Source of the DNA: Streptomyces sp. ISL-10
GTDB lineage: Bacteria; Actinomycetota; Actinomycetes; Streptomycetales; Streptomycetaceae
Direction: 5' to 3'
Assembly (NCBI RefSeq): GCF_018614575.1
Contig: NZ_JAGGOJ010000011.1
Location: forward strand, 310,001 to 374,000
Length of the DNA: 64,000 bases
Shown: piece after piece, positions 8,451 to 16,208 of the stretch
How positions within the stretch are numbered: position 1 is the stretch's first letter
How the letters are laid out: each line of letters begins with the position of its first letter
The notes under the pieces: generated by a model
What the model was told of the DNA's origin: nothing
What the model saw: only the letters and a program-made list of their open reading frames with translations
The model's database searches: none
Program-made: the position numbers and the translations under genes

Positions 8451-9122
8451 TCAGGCGAGCGGCTCGGCGTCGCGCTTCTTCAGCAGGTCCACCATCAACT
8501 CGACCTCCGAGCGCTGCGCGTCCACCATGCCCTGCGCCAGATCCCGCTCCACGCCGACGGTGCACAGGTCCGCACAGCCCTGGGCCATGGCCACGCCGCC
8601 GTTGTGGTGGTTGATCATCAGCTGGAGGTAGAAGACCTCCGCCTGCTTGCCGCTGAGCCGGCCCAGTCGTTCCAGCTCGTCCTTCGTCGCCATGCCCGGC
8701 ATCAGCCGGTCGTCCCCGGCCGCCCCGGAGCTGTGGCCGCCGTGCCCCGGCCCGTGCCCGGACGCGGCGTCCGTGTCCGCATGCATCCACTCCATCGGCG
8801 CCCTGCCGGCGACGACCTTGGGCAGCCCCCACAGGTCGAGCCAGCCCAGCATCATGCCGCGCTGGTTTGCCTGCGTATTGGCGATGTCGTACGCGAGCCT
8901 GCGCACGCCCTCGTCCTTCGTCCGGTCCCGGACGATGAACGACATCTCGACCGCCTGCTGGTGGTGGACCGACATGTCCCGTGCGAAGCCGGCGTCCGGC
9001 GAATCCGTCGCCGGCGTACGCGGGGCGGGCGTGTCACCGCCCGCGGAGGCCACCGTCGCGGCCCCCGCGAAGAGCAGCGCCAGCACGACCGCCGTGATCG
9101 CGGCCCAGTGCGTACGCGTCAT
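8451..9122 (-). CDS. Exported DUF305 protein
   Basis: 223 residues. It has a signal peptide (residues 1-27, a hydrophobic stretch ending ATVASAGG) and then a ferritin-like four-helix DUF305 domain with two halves. These contain MSVHHQQAVEMS and QLMINHHNGGVAMA, the HHxxA/G-M pairs typical of the family. Between them lies a His-rich loop (HGPGHGGHSS). Members are often encoded with copper or other metal handling genes; here metal binding is inferred from the His/Met motifs. It is the last gene of a three-gene unit, with only 5 bp separating its ATG from the stop of the DUF3105 gene. Confidence 0.9.
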   Translation of the reverse strand: MTRTHWAAITAVVLALLFAGAATVASAGGDTPAPRTPATDSPDAGFARDMSVHHQQAVEMSFIVRDRTKDEGVRRLAYDIANTQANQRGMMLGWLDLWGLPKVVAGRAPMEWMHADTDAASGHGPGHGGHSSGAAGDDRLMPGMATKDELERLGRLSGKQAEVFYLQLMINHHNGGVAMAQGCADLCTVGVERDLAQGMVDAQRSEVELMVDLLKKRDAEPLA

Positions 9123-9127
9123 GCCCC

Positions 9128-9775
9128 TCACTTCCCGCTCAGCCCGCCCGTGCAGGCGGCACCCGGCTCGGGCGTCTGGGGGCCCTGGACGTACTTGGTG
9201 AAGAACTGGTTCACCCGCGGGTCGTCGGCCGAGTCCACCGTGACCTGCTTGCCCCAGGCGCTCAGCGTGATCGCGCCCTTCTGGTCCTTGTACGGGCTCA
9301 TCAGCGAGTAGGGCGTCTTCTTGACCTTCTCGCCGAGCTTCTTCACATCGGCTTCGGCGGCCTTGTCGGTGTACGTCACCCACACCGCGCCGTGCTCCAG
9401 GGAGTGGACGGCGTTCACGTCCGGGACGGGCTCGGTGTAGACGTCACCGTTGCAGTTCATCCACACCTGGTTGTGGTCGCCGCCGACCGGCGGAGCCATT
9501 TCGTACTTCACCTGGGTCTCGACGTGATTGCGGCCCAGCTTCTTGGCGTCCCAGGTCTGCTCGTCGGTAACCGGCGCCTTGGCCGCGGCGACCTCCTGGT
9601 CCTTCTCCTCGGACTTCTTGTTGAGGACGAAGCCGCCGAAGCCGACGAGCGCGGCGACGACGAGGGTGCTGATGCTGATCGTGATGATGCGGTTGCGGCG
9701 CTCGCGCGCGTGCTCGGCGCGGCGCATCTGCTCTATTCGGGCCCGGCGGTCGTTGGTCGTGTTGCGGGAAGCCAT
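9128..9775 (-). CDS. DUF3105 membrane-anchored protein
   Basis: 215 residues. A charged N-terminus (RRARIEQMRRAEHARERRN) is followed by one membrane helix (about residues 28-50). The rest is an extracytoplasmic DUF3105 domain with the conserved WMNCNGDVYTEPV and VHSLEHGAVWVTY blocks. The invariant Cys/His/Glu suggest a metal or thiol chemistry, but the biochemical role is unknown. It lies 64 bp after the small exported protein gene and is tightly coupled to DUF305, so the two very likely act together at the cell surface. Confidence 0.9.
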   Translation of the reverse strand: MASRNTTNDRRARIEQMRRAEHARERRNRIITISISTLVVAALVGFGGFVLNKKSEEKDQEVAAAKAPVTDEQTWDAKKLGRNHVETQVKYEMAPPVGGDHNQVWMNCNGDVYTEPVPDVNAVHSLEHGAVWVTYTDKAAEADVKKLGEKVKKTPYSLMSPYKDQKGAITLSAWGKQVTVDSADDPRVNQFFTKYVQGPQTPEPGAACTGGLSGK

Positions 9776-9839
9776 GGTGGGGTCGTCCTTCGTGTGGTCT
9801 GCGGGGGTGTCGTTCGGTGCGGGGAGCGAGCGGGCCGGA

Positions 9840-10253
9840 TCACGCCCGCAGCACTTGAAGGACGTGCAGATCGGGCGCGCGGGGCAGCGCCCCGGTCCAC
9901 CGCGCCCCGCCTCCGGCGGCGGGCGGCACCGTGTACGGGCCCTGGGCGGCCGCCGCCGGGGGAGCGTCCAGCGGGGGCGCCGTGAGCACGGCCGGGCTCA
10001 GCACCGGCAGCAGACGGCAGTCGCCGCGGTCGTCGGGGCAGCCCAGTACCGTCGCGGGCACGGCCGGTGTCCGGTCCGTCCTGTGCGCGGCGGCAGGGGC
10101 GCCGAGGTGCGGTTGGCCTCCGGCCCCCTCATGGGACGCCGGTCCCGACGGGCTCAGGCAGATGAAGAGCGCGCCGAGGAGCGTCGCCACGGAGCTCAGC
10201 AGAGCCGTGGGACGCGCACTGCGCCGGACGCGGTCGCTCCGCGAACCCCTCAT
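9840..10253 (-). CDS. Small exported hypothetical protein
   Basis: 137 residues, not recognised as a named family. It has a basic N-terminus and a hydrophobic segment (TALLSSVATLLGALFICLSP, residues 16-35), then a Pro/Ala-rich mature part with Cys pairs (VLGCPDDRGDCRLLP) and a conserved-looking C-terminus APDLHVLQVLRA. Its position upstream of the DUF3105/DUF305 pair, on the same strand, suggests it is the first gene of that unit. Composition is similar to its neighbours. Moderate confidence: coding is supported by context and the signal-like N-terminus, not by homology I can name. Confidence 0.6.
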   Translation of the reverse strand: MRGSRSDRVRRSARPTALLSSVATLLGALFICLSPSGPASHEGAGGQPHLGAPAAAHRTDRTPAVPATVLGCPDDRGDCRLLPVLSPAVLTAPPLDAPPAAAAQGPYTVPPAAGGGARWTGALPRAPDLHVLQVLRA

Positions 10254-11004
10254 GGCCCGAGATCGTAGTCGGCGCGCGGGCGGTGCAGGCCGGATGGGGA
10301 GGAAACCCGAGACCTGCGAGGGCGGACAATCGGCGCGAACCGCCGATTGCGCGGGATTTTCTTGTGCGGCGACGGACCCGGGCGGGGTCGGGGGACCGGA
10401 CCATGCACCGCCGCGAGCAGCGCCCCCTGCCTGCCGTCACGGCAGAGCGGCTGCGCGGCCGCGCGGCTTCTCCCGGGCGGAAAACGCCTTTTCCCGGGGG
10501 CGGAAACGGCCGCCGGGCGGCAACCGGTCCGGGCGAGACCGCAGCGGCCCGTCGCGCGAAGCGACGGGGCCTTCACCTGCCGCCCGGCCGATGCCGGCGG
10601 CTGCCTCTCGCCTCAGGCCGGCTCCCGGTCCGCTTCGGGCGTCCGGGGTTGCGGCTCTGGCCGGCTGCGCCTCCCGGTCCGCTCTCGGTGGCCGCCTCCC
10701 GGTCGTGACCGCCCTGCGGCCCGGCCCTGGGCAACGCGACGACCTCGGGGCGAGCGCGTAGCGGAGGCGTCGGCCCGAAGGACTGCATGGCCTTCCCGCC
10801 GTCGGACAGCCGCAGCTCACCGCGGCCCGGCCCGCCCGCCTCCAGCCGCTGGAGAGCAAGAGACCCCTCAGGGTCGTCTCGGGGTGTGCCCTGACCCACA
10901 ATGGGCACAGCCGCACTGCGCAACGCGCCTGAAACCCGTCAGTGGCATGCTCGGGCGGTAGGCAGACGGCAGACAGGCGGCGGGACCGGCAAGGATGGGT
11001 GGAA
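10254..11004. other. 751-bp intergenic region upstream of glnA2
   Basis: I see no convincing gene here. Open frames on both strands are Arg/Pro/Gly-rich GC artefacts without ribosome sites. The region must contain the divergent promoters of the exported-module operon and of glnA2. No clear GlnR box of the quality seen upstream of glnA was found. Confidence 0.5.
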
Positions 11005-12366
11005 ATGGATAAGCAGCAGGAATTCGTGCTCCGCACGCTCGAGGAGCGCGACATCCGCTTCGTGCGCCTGTGGTTCACCGACGTGCTCGGCTTCCTCAAG
11101 TCCGTCGCCGTGGCGCCTGCCGAGCTGGAGCAGGCTTTCGACGAGGGCATCGGCTTCGACGGCTCCGCGATCGAGGGCTTCGCGCGGGTCTACGAGTCCG
11201 ACATGATCGCCAAGCCGGATCCGGGCACGTTCCAGATCCTGCCCTGGCGCGCGGAGGCCCCCGGTACGGCCCGGATGTTCTGCGACATCCTGATGCCCGA
11301 CGGGTCGCCGTCCTTCGCGGACCCGCGCTTCGTGCTCAAGCGCATTCTCGCCAAGACCTCCGACCTGGGCTTCACCTTCTACACCCACCCGGAGATCGAG
11401 TTCTTCCTGCTCAAGGACAAGCCGGTCGACGGCACCCGCCCGACCCCCGCGGACAGCTCCGGCTACTTCGACCACACCCCGCAGAACGTGGGCATGGACT
11501 TCCGCCGCCAGGCCATCACGATGCTGGAGTCCATGGGCATCTCGGTGGAGTTCAGCCACCACGAGGGCGCGCCGGGCCAGCAGGAGATCGACCTGCGCTA
11601 CGCGGACGCGCTGTCGACGGCCGACAACATCATGACCTTCCGTCTGATCATGAAGCAGGTCGCGCTGGAGCAGGGTGTCCAGGCCACGTTCATGCCCAAG
11701 CCGTTCTCGGAGTACCCCGGCTCCGGCATGCACACCCACCTGTCCCTCTTCGAGGGGGACCGCAACGCCTTCTACGAGTCGGGCGCCGAGTACCAGCTCT
11801 CCAAGGTCGGCCGGTCGTTCATCGCGGGTCTGCTCCGGCACGCCGCCGAGATCTCGGCCGTGACGAACCAGTGGGTCAACTCCTACAAGCGCATCTGGGG
11901 CGGCTCGGCCCGCACGGCCGGTTCGGGCGGCGAGGCCCCCTCGTACATCTGCTGGGGCCACAACAACCGCTCGGCCCTGATCCGTGTCCCGATGTACAAG
12001 CCGGGCAAGACGGGCTCGGCCCGTATCGAAGTCCGCTCCCTGGACTCCGGCTGCAATCCCTACCTGTCCTACGCGCTCCTGCTGGCAGCCGGCCTCAAGG
12101 GCATCGAGGAGGGCTACGAACTCCCCGCCGGCGCTGACGACGACGTGTGGGCCCTCTCCGACGCCGAACGCCGCGCGATGGGCATCGCCCCGCTCCCGCA
12201 GAACCTGGGCGAGGCGATCGACCTGATGGAGCGCAGCGAACTGGTGGCGGAGACGCTGGGCGAGCACGTCTTCGACTTCTTCCTGCGCAACAAGAAGCAG
12301 GAGTGGGAGGAGTACCGCTCCGAGGTCACGGCCTTCGAGCTGCGCAAGTCGCTGCCGGTGCTGTAA
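11005..12366 (+). CDS. glnA2: Glutamine-synthetase-like gamma-glutamylpolyamine synthetase GlnA2
   Basis: 453 residues with the GSI fold. FDGSAIEGFARVYESDM (about 51-67) and GSGMHTHLSLFEG (around 245) are conserved. The flap region carries an insertion before GEAP (IWGGSARTAGSGGEAP), and the usual RxPDxxxNPYL is changed to RSLDSGCNPYL. These changes mark it as one of the GS paralogues rather than true GSI. Its place near glnE and nadE matches S. coelicolor SCO2241, reported as a polyamine-catabolism enzyme that glutamylates polyamines. Assignment to polyamines is by orthology. ATG 11005 gives MDKQQEFVLRTLEERDI, with AAGGA 9 bp upstream. It is monocistronic. Confidence 0.88.
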   Translation: MDKQQEFVLRTLEERDIRFVRLWFTDVLGFLKSVAVAPAELEQAFDEGIGFDGSAIEGFARVYESDMIAKPDPGTFQILPWRAEAPGTARMFCDILMPDGSPSFADPRFVLKRILAKTSDLGFTFYTHPEIEFFLLKDKPVDGTRPTPADSSGYFDHTPQNVGMDFRRQAITMLESMGISVEFSHHEGAPGQQEIDLRYADALSTADNIMTFRLIMKQVALEQGVQATFMPKPFSEYPGSGMHTHLSLFEGDRNAFYESGAEYQLSKVGRSFIAGLLRHAAEISAVTNQWVNSYKRIWGGSARTAGSGGEAPSYICWGHNNRSALIRVPMYKPGKTGSARIEVRSLDSGCNPYLSYALLLAAGLKGIEEGYELPAGADDDVWALSDAERRAMGIAPLPQNLGEAIDLMERSELVAETLGEHVFDFFLRNKKQEWEEYRSEVTAFELRKSLPVL

Positions 12367-12907
12367 GGCCAGGTCAAGGCGCGTTTTTTAAACCGTGTTC
12401 TCCCTCCGGGGAGGCAGTCGTCGGCGGCCGCCCCGGAGAGGCCGCCCTGGGCCGTCTGCCGGCCGTCGCGCGATCGCGCCACGTGCCGCCGGCAACAGCC
12501 TTCAACATCGGCGCTGCGCTCCAGGAGCCAGGACCGACGGCAGCGCTTCGGACCTGCAAGAGCTTCTTCCTGAGGACCGTCACCCCGCTGGGTGGCGAAC
12601 CTCCGGGGCATGGAGCGCGGCGCCGCGCCGCGGACGCGCATCAGGGCGCTGCTCAGCCCCTGCCTGCGCCGCGAGGCACCGATGGGAACGAAAAGTGCCG
12701 AGCGTCGGCGGGCGGCCGAGGAGGCTCAGGGGGACTGTCTCGAGGACCGCTGCGAAGCCGGGCCGGCAGCGCGTGCCGTGCGTGGTGCCGAGAAGGAGAA
12801 CATTTAGGACGGTTCCTGTCCGCTTTGATCGCCCGTGCGGATGCGAACCCAGCCGGGTGCGGTGACCCTGGAGTGACGGGGGACCCCGCGTCGAGGAGGC
12901 AAACCCC
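12367..12907. other. 541-bp intergenic region after glnA2
   Basis: No supported gene. The short open frames lack ribosome sites and family features. A T6 run occurs at about 12384-12389, shortly after the glnA2 stop, without an obvious strong hairpin before it. The last ~100 bp contain the promoter and a good Shine-Dalgarno (GGAGG) of the antitoxin-like gene. Confidence 0.5.
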
Positions 12908-13135
12908 ATGTCCATGATGGACAAGATCAAGAGCATGCTGAAGGGCCACCCTGAGCGGACGAACCAGGGCGTCGAGAAGGCCGGCGACTATGTGGACGAC
13001 AGGACCCAGGGCAGACACCGCCGCCACGTCGACACGGCCCAGGACAAGATGAGGGAACAGTACGGCGGCGGCCGCGGCGAGGGCGGGCAGCAGCCTGGCG
13101 CGGAGCGAGGCCCGGAGGAGCCGCCGCGCGCCTGA
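12908..13135 (+). CDS. MT0933-like antitoxin family protein (orphan)
   Basis: 75 residues. The N-terminal MSMMDKIKSMLKGHPERTNQ followed by GVEKAGDYVDDRT and VDTAQDKMREQYG matches the MT0933/Rv0909 antitoxin family: short, highly charged, amphipathic proteins that usually carry an mk-KGH start. In mycobacteria the family is paired with a SRPBCC-type toxin. No toxin gene is adjacent here, since the flanks are glnA2 and methyltransferases, so a role other than antitoxin is plausible. The C-terminal 25 residues are Gly/Pro/Glu-rich and disordered. GGAGG lies 7 bp before ATG 12908. Confidence 0.8.
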   Translation: MSMMDKIKSMLKGHPERTNQGVEKAGDYVDDRTQGRHRRHVDTAQDKMREQYGGGRGEGGQQPGAERGPEEPPRA

Positions 13136-13199
13136 CGGCGCCGGCCCGGACCTCGTCGGCCTGACGCCGACGGCCGCCCCGGGCATCGCGCACAGCATC

Positions 13200-13233
13200 G
13201 GCCCGGACCGGGGGTGCAGCCCCGGTCCGGGCC
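13200..13233. terminator. 14-bp perfect hairpin, probably bidirectional
   Basis: Left arm 13200-13213 (GGCCCGGACCGGGG), six-base loop, right arm 13220-13233. It lies between the antitoxin-like gene and the convergent methyltransferase, the expected place for a shared terminator. Confidence 0.65.
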
Positions 13234-13325
13234 GACGCGCGTCGGACCGGGGCGGCCGTCGGGGGCGCCGCGAACCAACCGAGGCCGTGCACCCCGTCGC
13301 GCGTCGGCTCCGGGCCCTCGCGTGC

Positions 13326-13967
13326 TCACGCGGGGCGGCGGGCCAGGAGATGGGCCTGGGGAGTGGGCTCGTTCGCGGCCGCCTCCCGCACCATGCGCAC
13401 CCGCACCTCGAACCCGGCCGACTCCAGCTCCGGCACGACCTGTTCGGGCATCATCCGGTGGAAGTCGAGCGAGATCTCATGCCCGAACGCCTCGGTGCGG
13501 CGCACGGGTGCGTCACCGACCTGGAAGCCCATCAGCAGATGCCCGCCGGGTGCCAGGACCCGGTGGAACTCCGCGTACACGGCGGGCCGCCGGGCGGGCG
13601 GGACATGGATGACGGAGTACCAGGCGACGAGCCCGCCGAGAGCCCCGTCCGTGATGTCGAGCGCGGTCATCGACCCCTCGTCGAAGCGCAGTCCGGGAAA
13701 CGTACGCCGCGCGAGAGCGACCATGGCGGGCGACAGGTCGATACCGCGGATGTCCACGCCGAGCGCGTGGAGGTGTGCGGTCACACGGCCCGGCCCGGAC
13801 CCCACCTCGACCACGCTGCCGTCCGCCACGTACTCGGCGAACGCGCCGAGCATGGCGCGGGCGAGTGGATTGGCCTCCGGCTCGGAGCGGAACATGTCGG
13901 CGTACTCAGCGGCGATGGCGTCGTAGGAGGAGCGGGTGCGGTGGAGGAAGTCGGGTTCGCTCGTCAT
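13326..13967 (-). CDS. Class I SAM-dependent methyltransferase (second of a pair)
   Basis: 213 residues. Motif I is VVEVGSGPGRVTAHL (about 52-66), then IRGIDLSPAMVALAR (acidic residue binding the ribose) and VLAPGGHLLMGFQ (post-motif III): a complete Methyltransf_11-type fold. The substrate is unknown. Its start codon overlaps the stop of the upstream methyltransferase by four bases (ATGA), so the two are translationally coupled. A start further upstream exists but would overlap more of the neighbour. Confidence 0.88.
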   Translation of the reverse strand: MTSEPDFLHRTRSSYDAIAAEYADMFRSEPEANPLARAMLGAFAEYVADGSVVEVGSGPGRVTAHLHALGVDIRGIDLSPAMVALARRTFPGLRFDEGSMTALDITDGALGGLVAWYSVIHVPPARRPAVYAEFHRVLAPGGHLLMGFQVGDAPVRRTEAFGHEISLDFHRMMPEQVVPELESAGFEVRVRMVREAAANEPTPQAHLLARRPA

Positions 13968-14743
13968 GAGCCCGGACGGTAGCGGCCGGGTCCGACAGCG
14001 GGAGACTGTGCCGGGACGTCGCGGCGGAACAGGGCGGTCCACAGGAAGGCTTCACCGAAGTACGGCGATTCGGCCGGCTCGTCGCGCATGCGCCGCAGTT
14101 CGACCTCCTCCAGATCGGAGAAGATCCAGCGCAACGACTCCGGGGTGTAGGCGAGTCCGCCGTGCAGGCGGGACTGGCGGTAGAAGTCCGCGTCGGGCAG
14201 CTCCGAGCCCATGCCGCCGGCCGCGAAGCAGGTGAGGGCGAGATGGCCGCCGGGCGCGAGGAGGTGGTCGAGCAGGGAGAGGTAGCTGACACGGCGGTGC
14301 GGCGGCAGATGGTGGAAACAGCCGGAGTCGTGGATCAGGTCGTACGGCCCGCCCAGCTCGTCCGTGGTGAGGGCGAAGGCGTCGCCGCAGCGGAACCGGA
14401 TGTCCGCGCCCGCCTCGCGCGCACGCTCCTCGGCCCATGCGACCGCCGTGGGCGAGAGGTCGACCGCGTCCACCTCGAAGCCGGAGCGGGCGAGATGGAG
14501 CGCGTTGCGGCCGGGGCCACAGCCCAGATCGAGGGCACGGCCGGCCGGGATCAGGCCGCGGTCGATGTACGAGGCGAGGTTCTCGTCCGGCTTGGACACG
14601 AAGAACGGCACAGGCTTGGCTCGGTCGGCGTAGAAGCCGTCCCACCAGTCCGCCGCGCCGGCCGTCCAGCGGTCCGCCTCCGGCGCGAACAGGCCGTCCA
14701 GAAGTTGCAACACGTCGTCGACATTGCGTATGTGGCGGTCCAT
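13964..14743 (-). CDS. Class I SAM-dependent methyltransferase (first of a pair)
   Basis: 259 residues. After a 45-residue N-terminal extension with WWDGFYADRAKPVPFFV come ALDLGCGPGRNALHLA (motif I) and VDAVDLSPTAVAWAEERA. The block DLIHDSGCFHHLPPHRR is typical of the tellurite-resistance TehB/thiopurine-like group of methyltransferases, and LLAPGGHLALTCF closes the fold. It may methylate a small molecule or an oxyanion; this is inference from the subgroup look. It is coupled to the downstream methyltransferase by an ATGA overlap. Confidence 0.86.
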   Translation of the reverse strand: MDRHIRNVDDVLQLLDGLFAPEADRWTAGAADWWDGFYADRAKPVPFFVSKPDENLASYIDRGLIPAGRALDLGCGPGRNALHLARSGFEVDAVDLSPTAVAWAEERAREAGADIRFRCGDAFALTTDELGGPYDLIHDSGCFHHLPPHRRVSYLSLLDHLLAPGGHLALTCFAAGGMGSELPDADFYRQSRLHGGLAYTPESLRWIFSDLEEVELRRMRDEPAESPYFGEAFLWTALFRRDVPAQSPAVGPGRYRPGS

Positions 14744-15158
14744 CAGGTCCCCTTCCTGTTACGGAAACCCTAGGGCCCGAAGAGGTAAAAGCCCAGGCCA
14801 CAAGGGGTGCGGCAAGGGCATGGACGGGCGTTTGGGGGACCGCCGCCACCCCTGCGTGCCCGCCACCCCGCACCCGGTCCGAACGATCGCCGAGGCCCCC
14901 GCCGAAGGCCGTCACGACGGCGTTCGGCGCGGCCGGCGAGCAGGTTTCGCAGAACGATTCCCGTGGTCCACGGCGACCGCGGGCGCCCCGGCGGCGGACG
15001 AGCCGGCTCCGCGGCACCCGCCCTCGCTATCGGGCCGTTCCACGGCCCAGGTGGCGGCGCGAGAGCTGCTTCAGACAGTCACCGAAGACCCGCCGGGCGT
15101 GAAGGCGTGCTCCTGGTGACACACGAAGGCGCCGCCGACCCCCGCACGGGTAGGCCCG
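14744..15158. other. 415-bp intergenic region
   Basis: It separates the methyltransferase pair promoter from the 3' end of the VOC gene. No frame shows family features or a ribosome site, and no repeats stand out. Confidence 0.5.
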
Positions 15159-15590
15159 TCACCGCTCCGACAGTGGTGACGGCGCCTCCTGTACGCACCA
15201 GGTGTTGCCGTCCGGGTCCTTGAAGAACAGGAAGGAGTTCCACTCCTCACCCGGCCCCTCCTCCCAGCCCCTCGCGCCCACGTGCTGGATCGTCGTCACC
15301 GGCACCCCACGCGACATCAACTCCGCATGCGCCTTCGCGATGTCCGTGACGCACAGCTGCAGGGCATGCAGCGAACCGGGCGGCATCGTGGGCTGCTCCG
15401 GGTGGGACGGCATGCCGCTCATCAGCGCGATGGAGCAGCGCGAGCCGGGCGGCGTCAGCTGAACGATGCGCATCCCGGGGGCGACCTCCGAGTCGAGGTC
15501 GACCTTGAAGCCCAGGGCCTCCCCGTAGAAGATCTTGGCGCGGTCCAGATCGGAGACCGGGATCGTGACGACTTCCAGGGTCATGTCCAC
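15159..15590 (-). CDS. VOC (glyoxalase/bleomycin-resistance/dioxygenase) superfamily protein
   Basis: 143 residues made of two beta-alpha-beta-beta-beta modules: VVTIPVSDLDRAKIFYGEAL at the start and FLFFKDPDGNTWCVQEAP at the end, both standard for small VOC proteins. The metal ligands of glyoxalase I are not all evident, so activity is uncertain. GTG 15590 has AAAGGA 7 bp upstream, better than ATG 15584. It lies 23 bp downstream of the pyridoxamine-phosphate-oxidase-fold gene and is probably co-transcribed with it. Confidence 0.88.
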   Translation of the reverse strand: MDMTLEVVTIPVSDLDRAKIFYGEALGFKVDLDSEVAPGMRIVQLTPPGSRCSIALMSGMPSHPEQPTMPPGSLHALQLCVTDIAKAHAELMSRGVPVTTIQHVGARGWEEGPGEEWNSFLFFKDPDGNTWCVQEAPSPLSER

Positions 15591-15613
15591 GACGGGTTCC
15601 TTTCGCAGTGCGG

Positions 15614-16129
15614 TCAGCCGGTGAAGCGCCAGCGGGTCTGGCCGAACGGCTCGCCCTTGTGGAAACCGAAAGCCGTCCGCGGCGCCACCCGGAATACCAG
15701 TGCCTCGCCGCCGTCGCCGACGAACACGCCGTCACGGATCCGGAAAGTCCAGTGCTCGCCGTACTTCTCGACCCACAGCCCGGCCAGGGTGCGCAGCGTC
15801 GCCTCGTCCGTGACGCGGACCGCCTCGCCCTCGACCACCACGTCCTGGCCTTCGCCCAGCGCGTTCCCGCCGGTGGTCAGGACGACCTCGCGGTTGGCGC
15901 GCAGGTTCTTCGCCTTCCGCTCGTCGGGGCCGGTGCAGAAGTGCAGGGCGCCGTCGTGCCAGACCGCGATCAGCGGGGTGACGTGCGGGCGGCCCTCCGG
16001 CCGTACGGTCGTCAGCCAGAACACCTCGGCCGCGCGGATCAGCGCGAGGGCCTCGGTCCAGTCGGCGGGCGACGCCTTCGGATCGCTGAACCGGGCATCG
16101 AGATCCGTACGGGGATCGCTCATGGGCAT
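15614..16129 (-). CDS. Pyridoxamine 5'-phosphate oxidase-fold (split-barrel flavin/F420) protein
   Basis: 171 residues. The split beta-barrel pattern is visible: FWLTTVRPEGRPHVTPLIAV, ALHFCTGPDERKAKNLRAN, VVLTTGGN and VVVEGEAVRVTDEATL. This resembles the FMN- or F420-binding general-stress-type proteins rather than PdxH itself. The substrate is unknown. ATG 16129 is preferred over 16123 because GAGAGGA lies 8 bp upstream. It is the first gene of a two-gene unit with the VOC protein. Confidence 0.86.
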   Translation of the reverse strand: MPMSDPRTDLDARFSDPKASPADWTEALALIRAAEVFWLTTVRPEGRPHVTPLIAVWHDGALHFCTGPDERKAKNLRANREVVLTTGGNALGEGQDVVVEGEAVRVTDEATLRTLAGLWVEKYGEHWTFRIRDGVFVGDGGEALVFRVAPRTAFGFHKGEPFGQTRWRFTG

Positions 16130-16208
16130 CGTTCCGGTCCTCTCGCAAGCGCGCATCGGAAGGCACCTGTGCAGACCGGCGCGACAGCCCATACTCATCG
16201 GTCCCCGC

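Noticed and set aside
10573..10923. Open frame upstream of glnA2
   Set aside because: Composition typical of GC noise, no ribosome site, no motif.
10254..11004. tRNA or riboswitch in the gap before glnA2
   Set aside because: No cloverleaf, TTCGA-type T-loop context or known aptamer core was seen.
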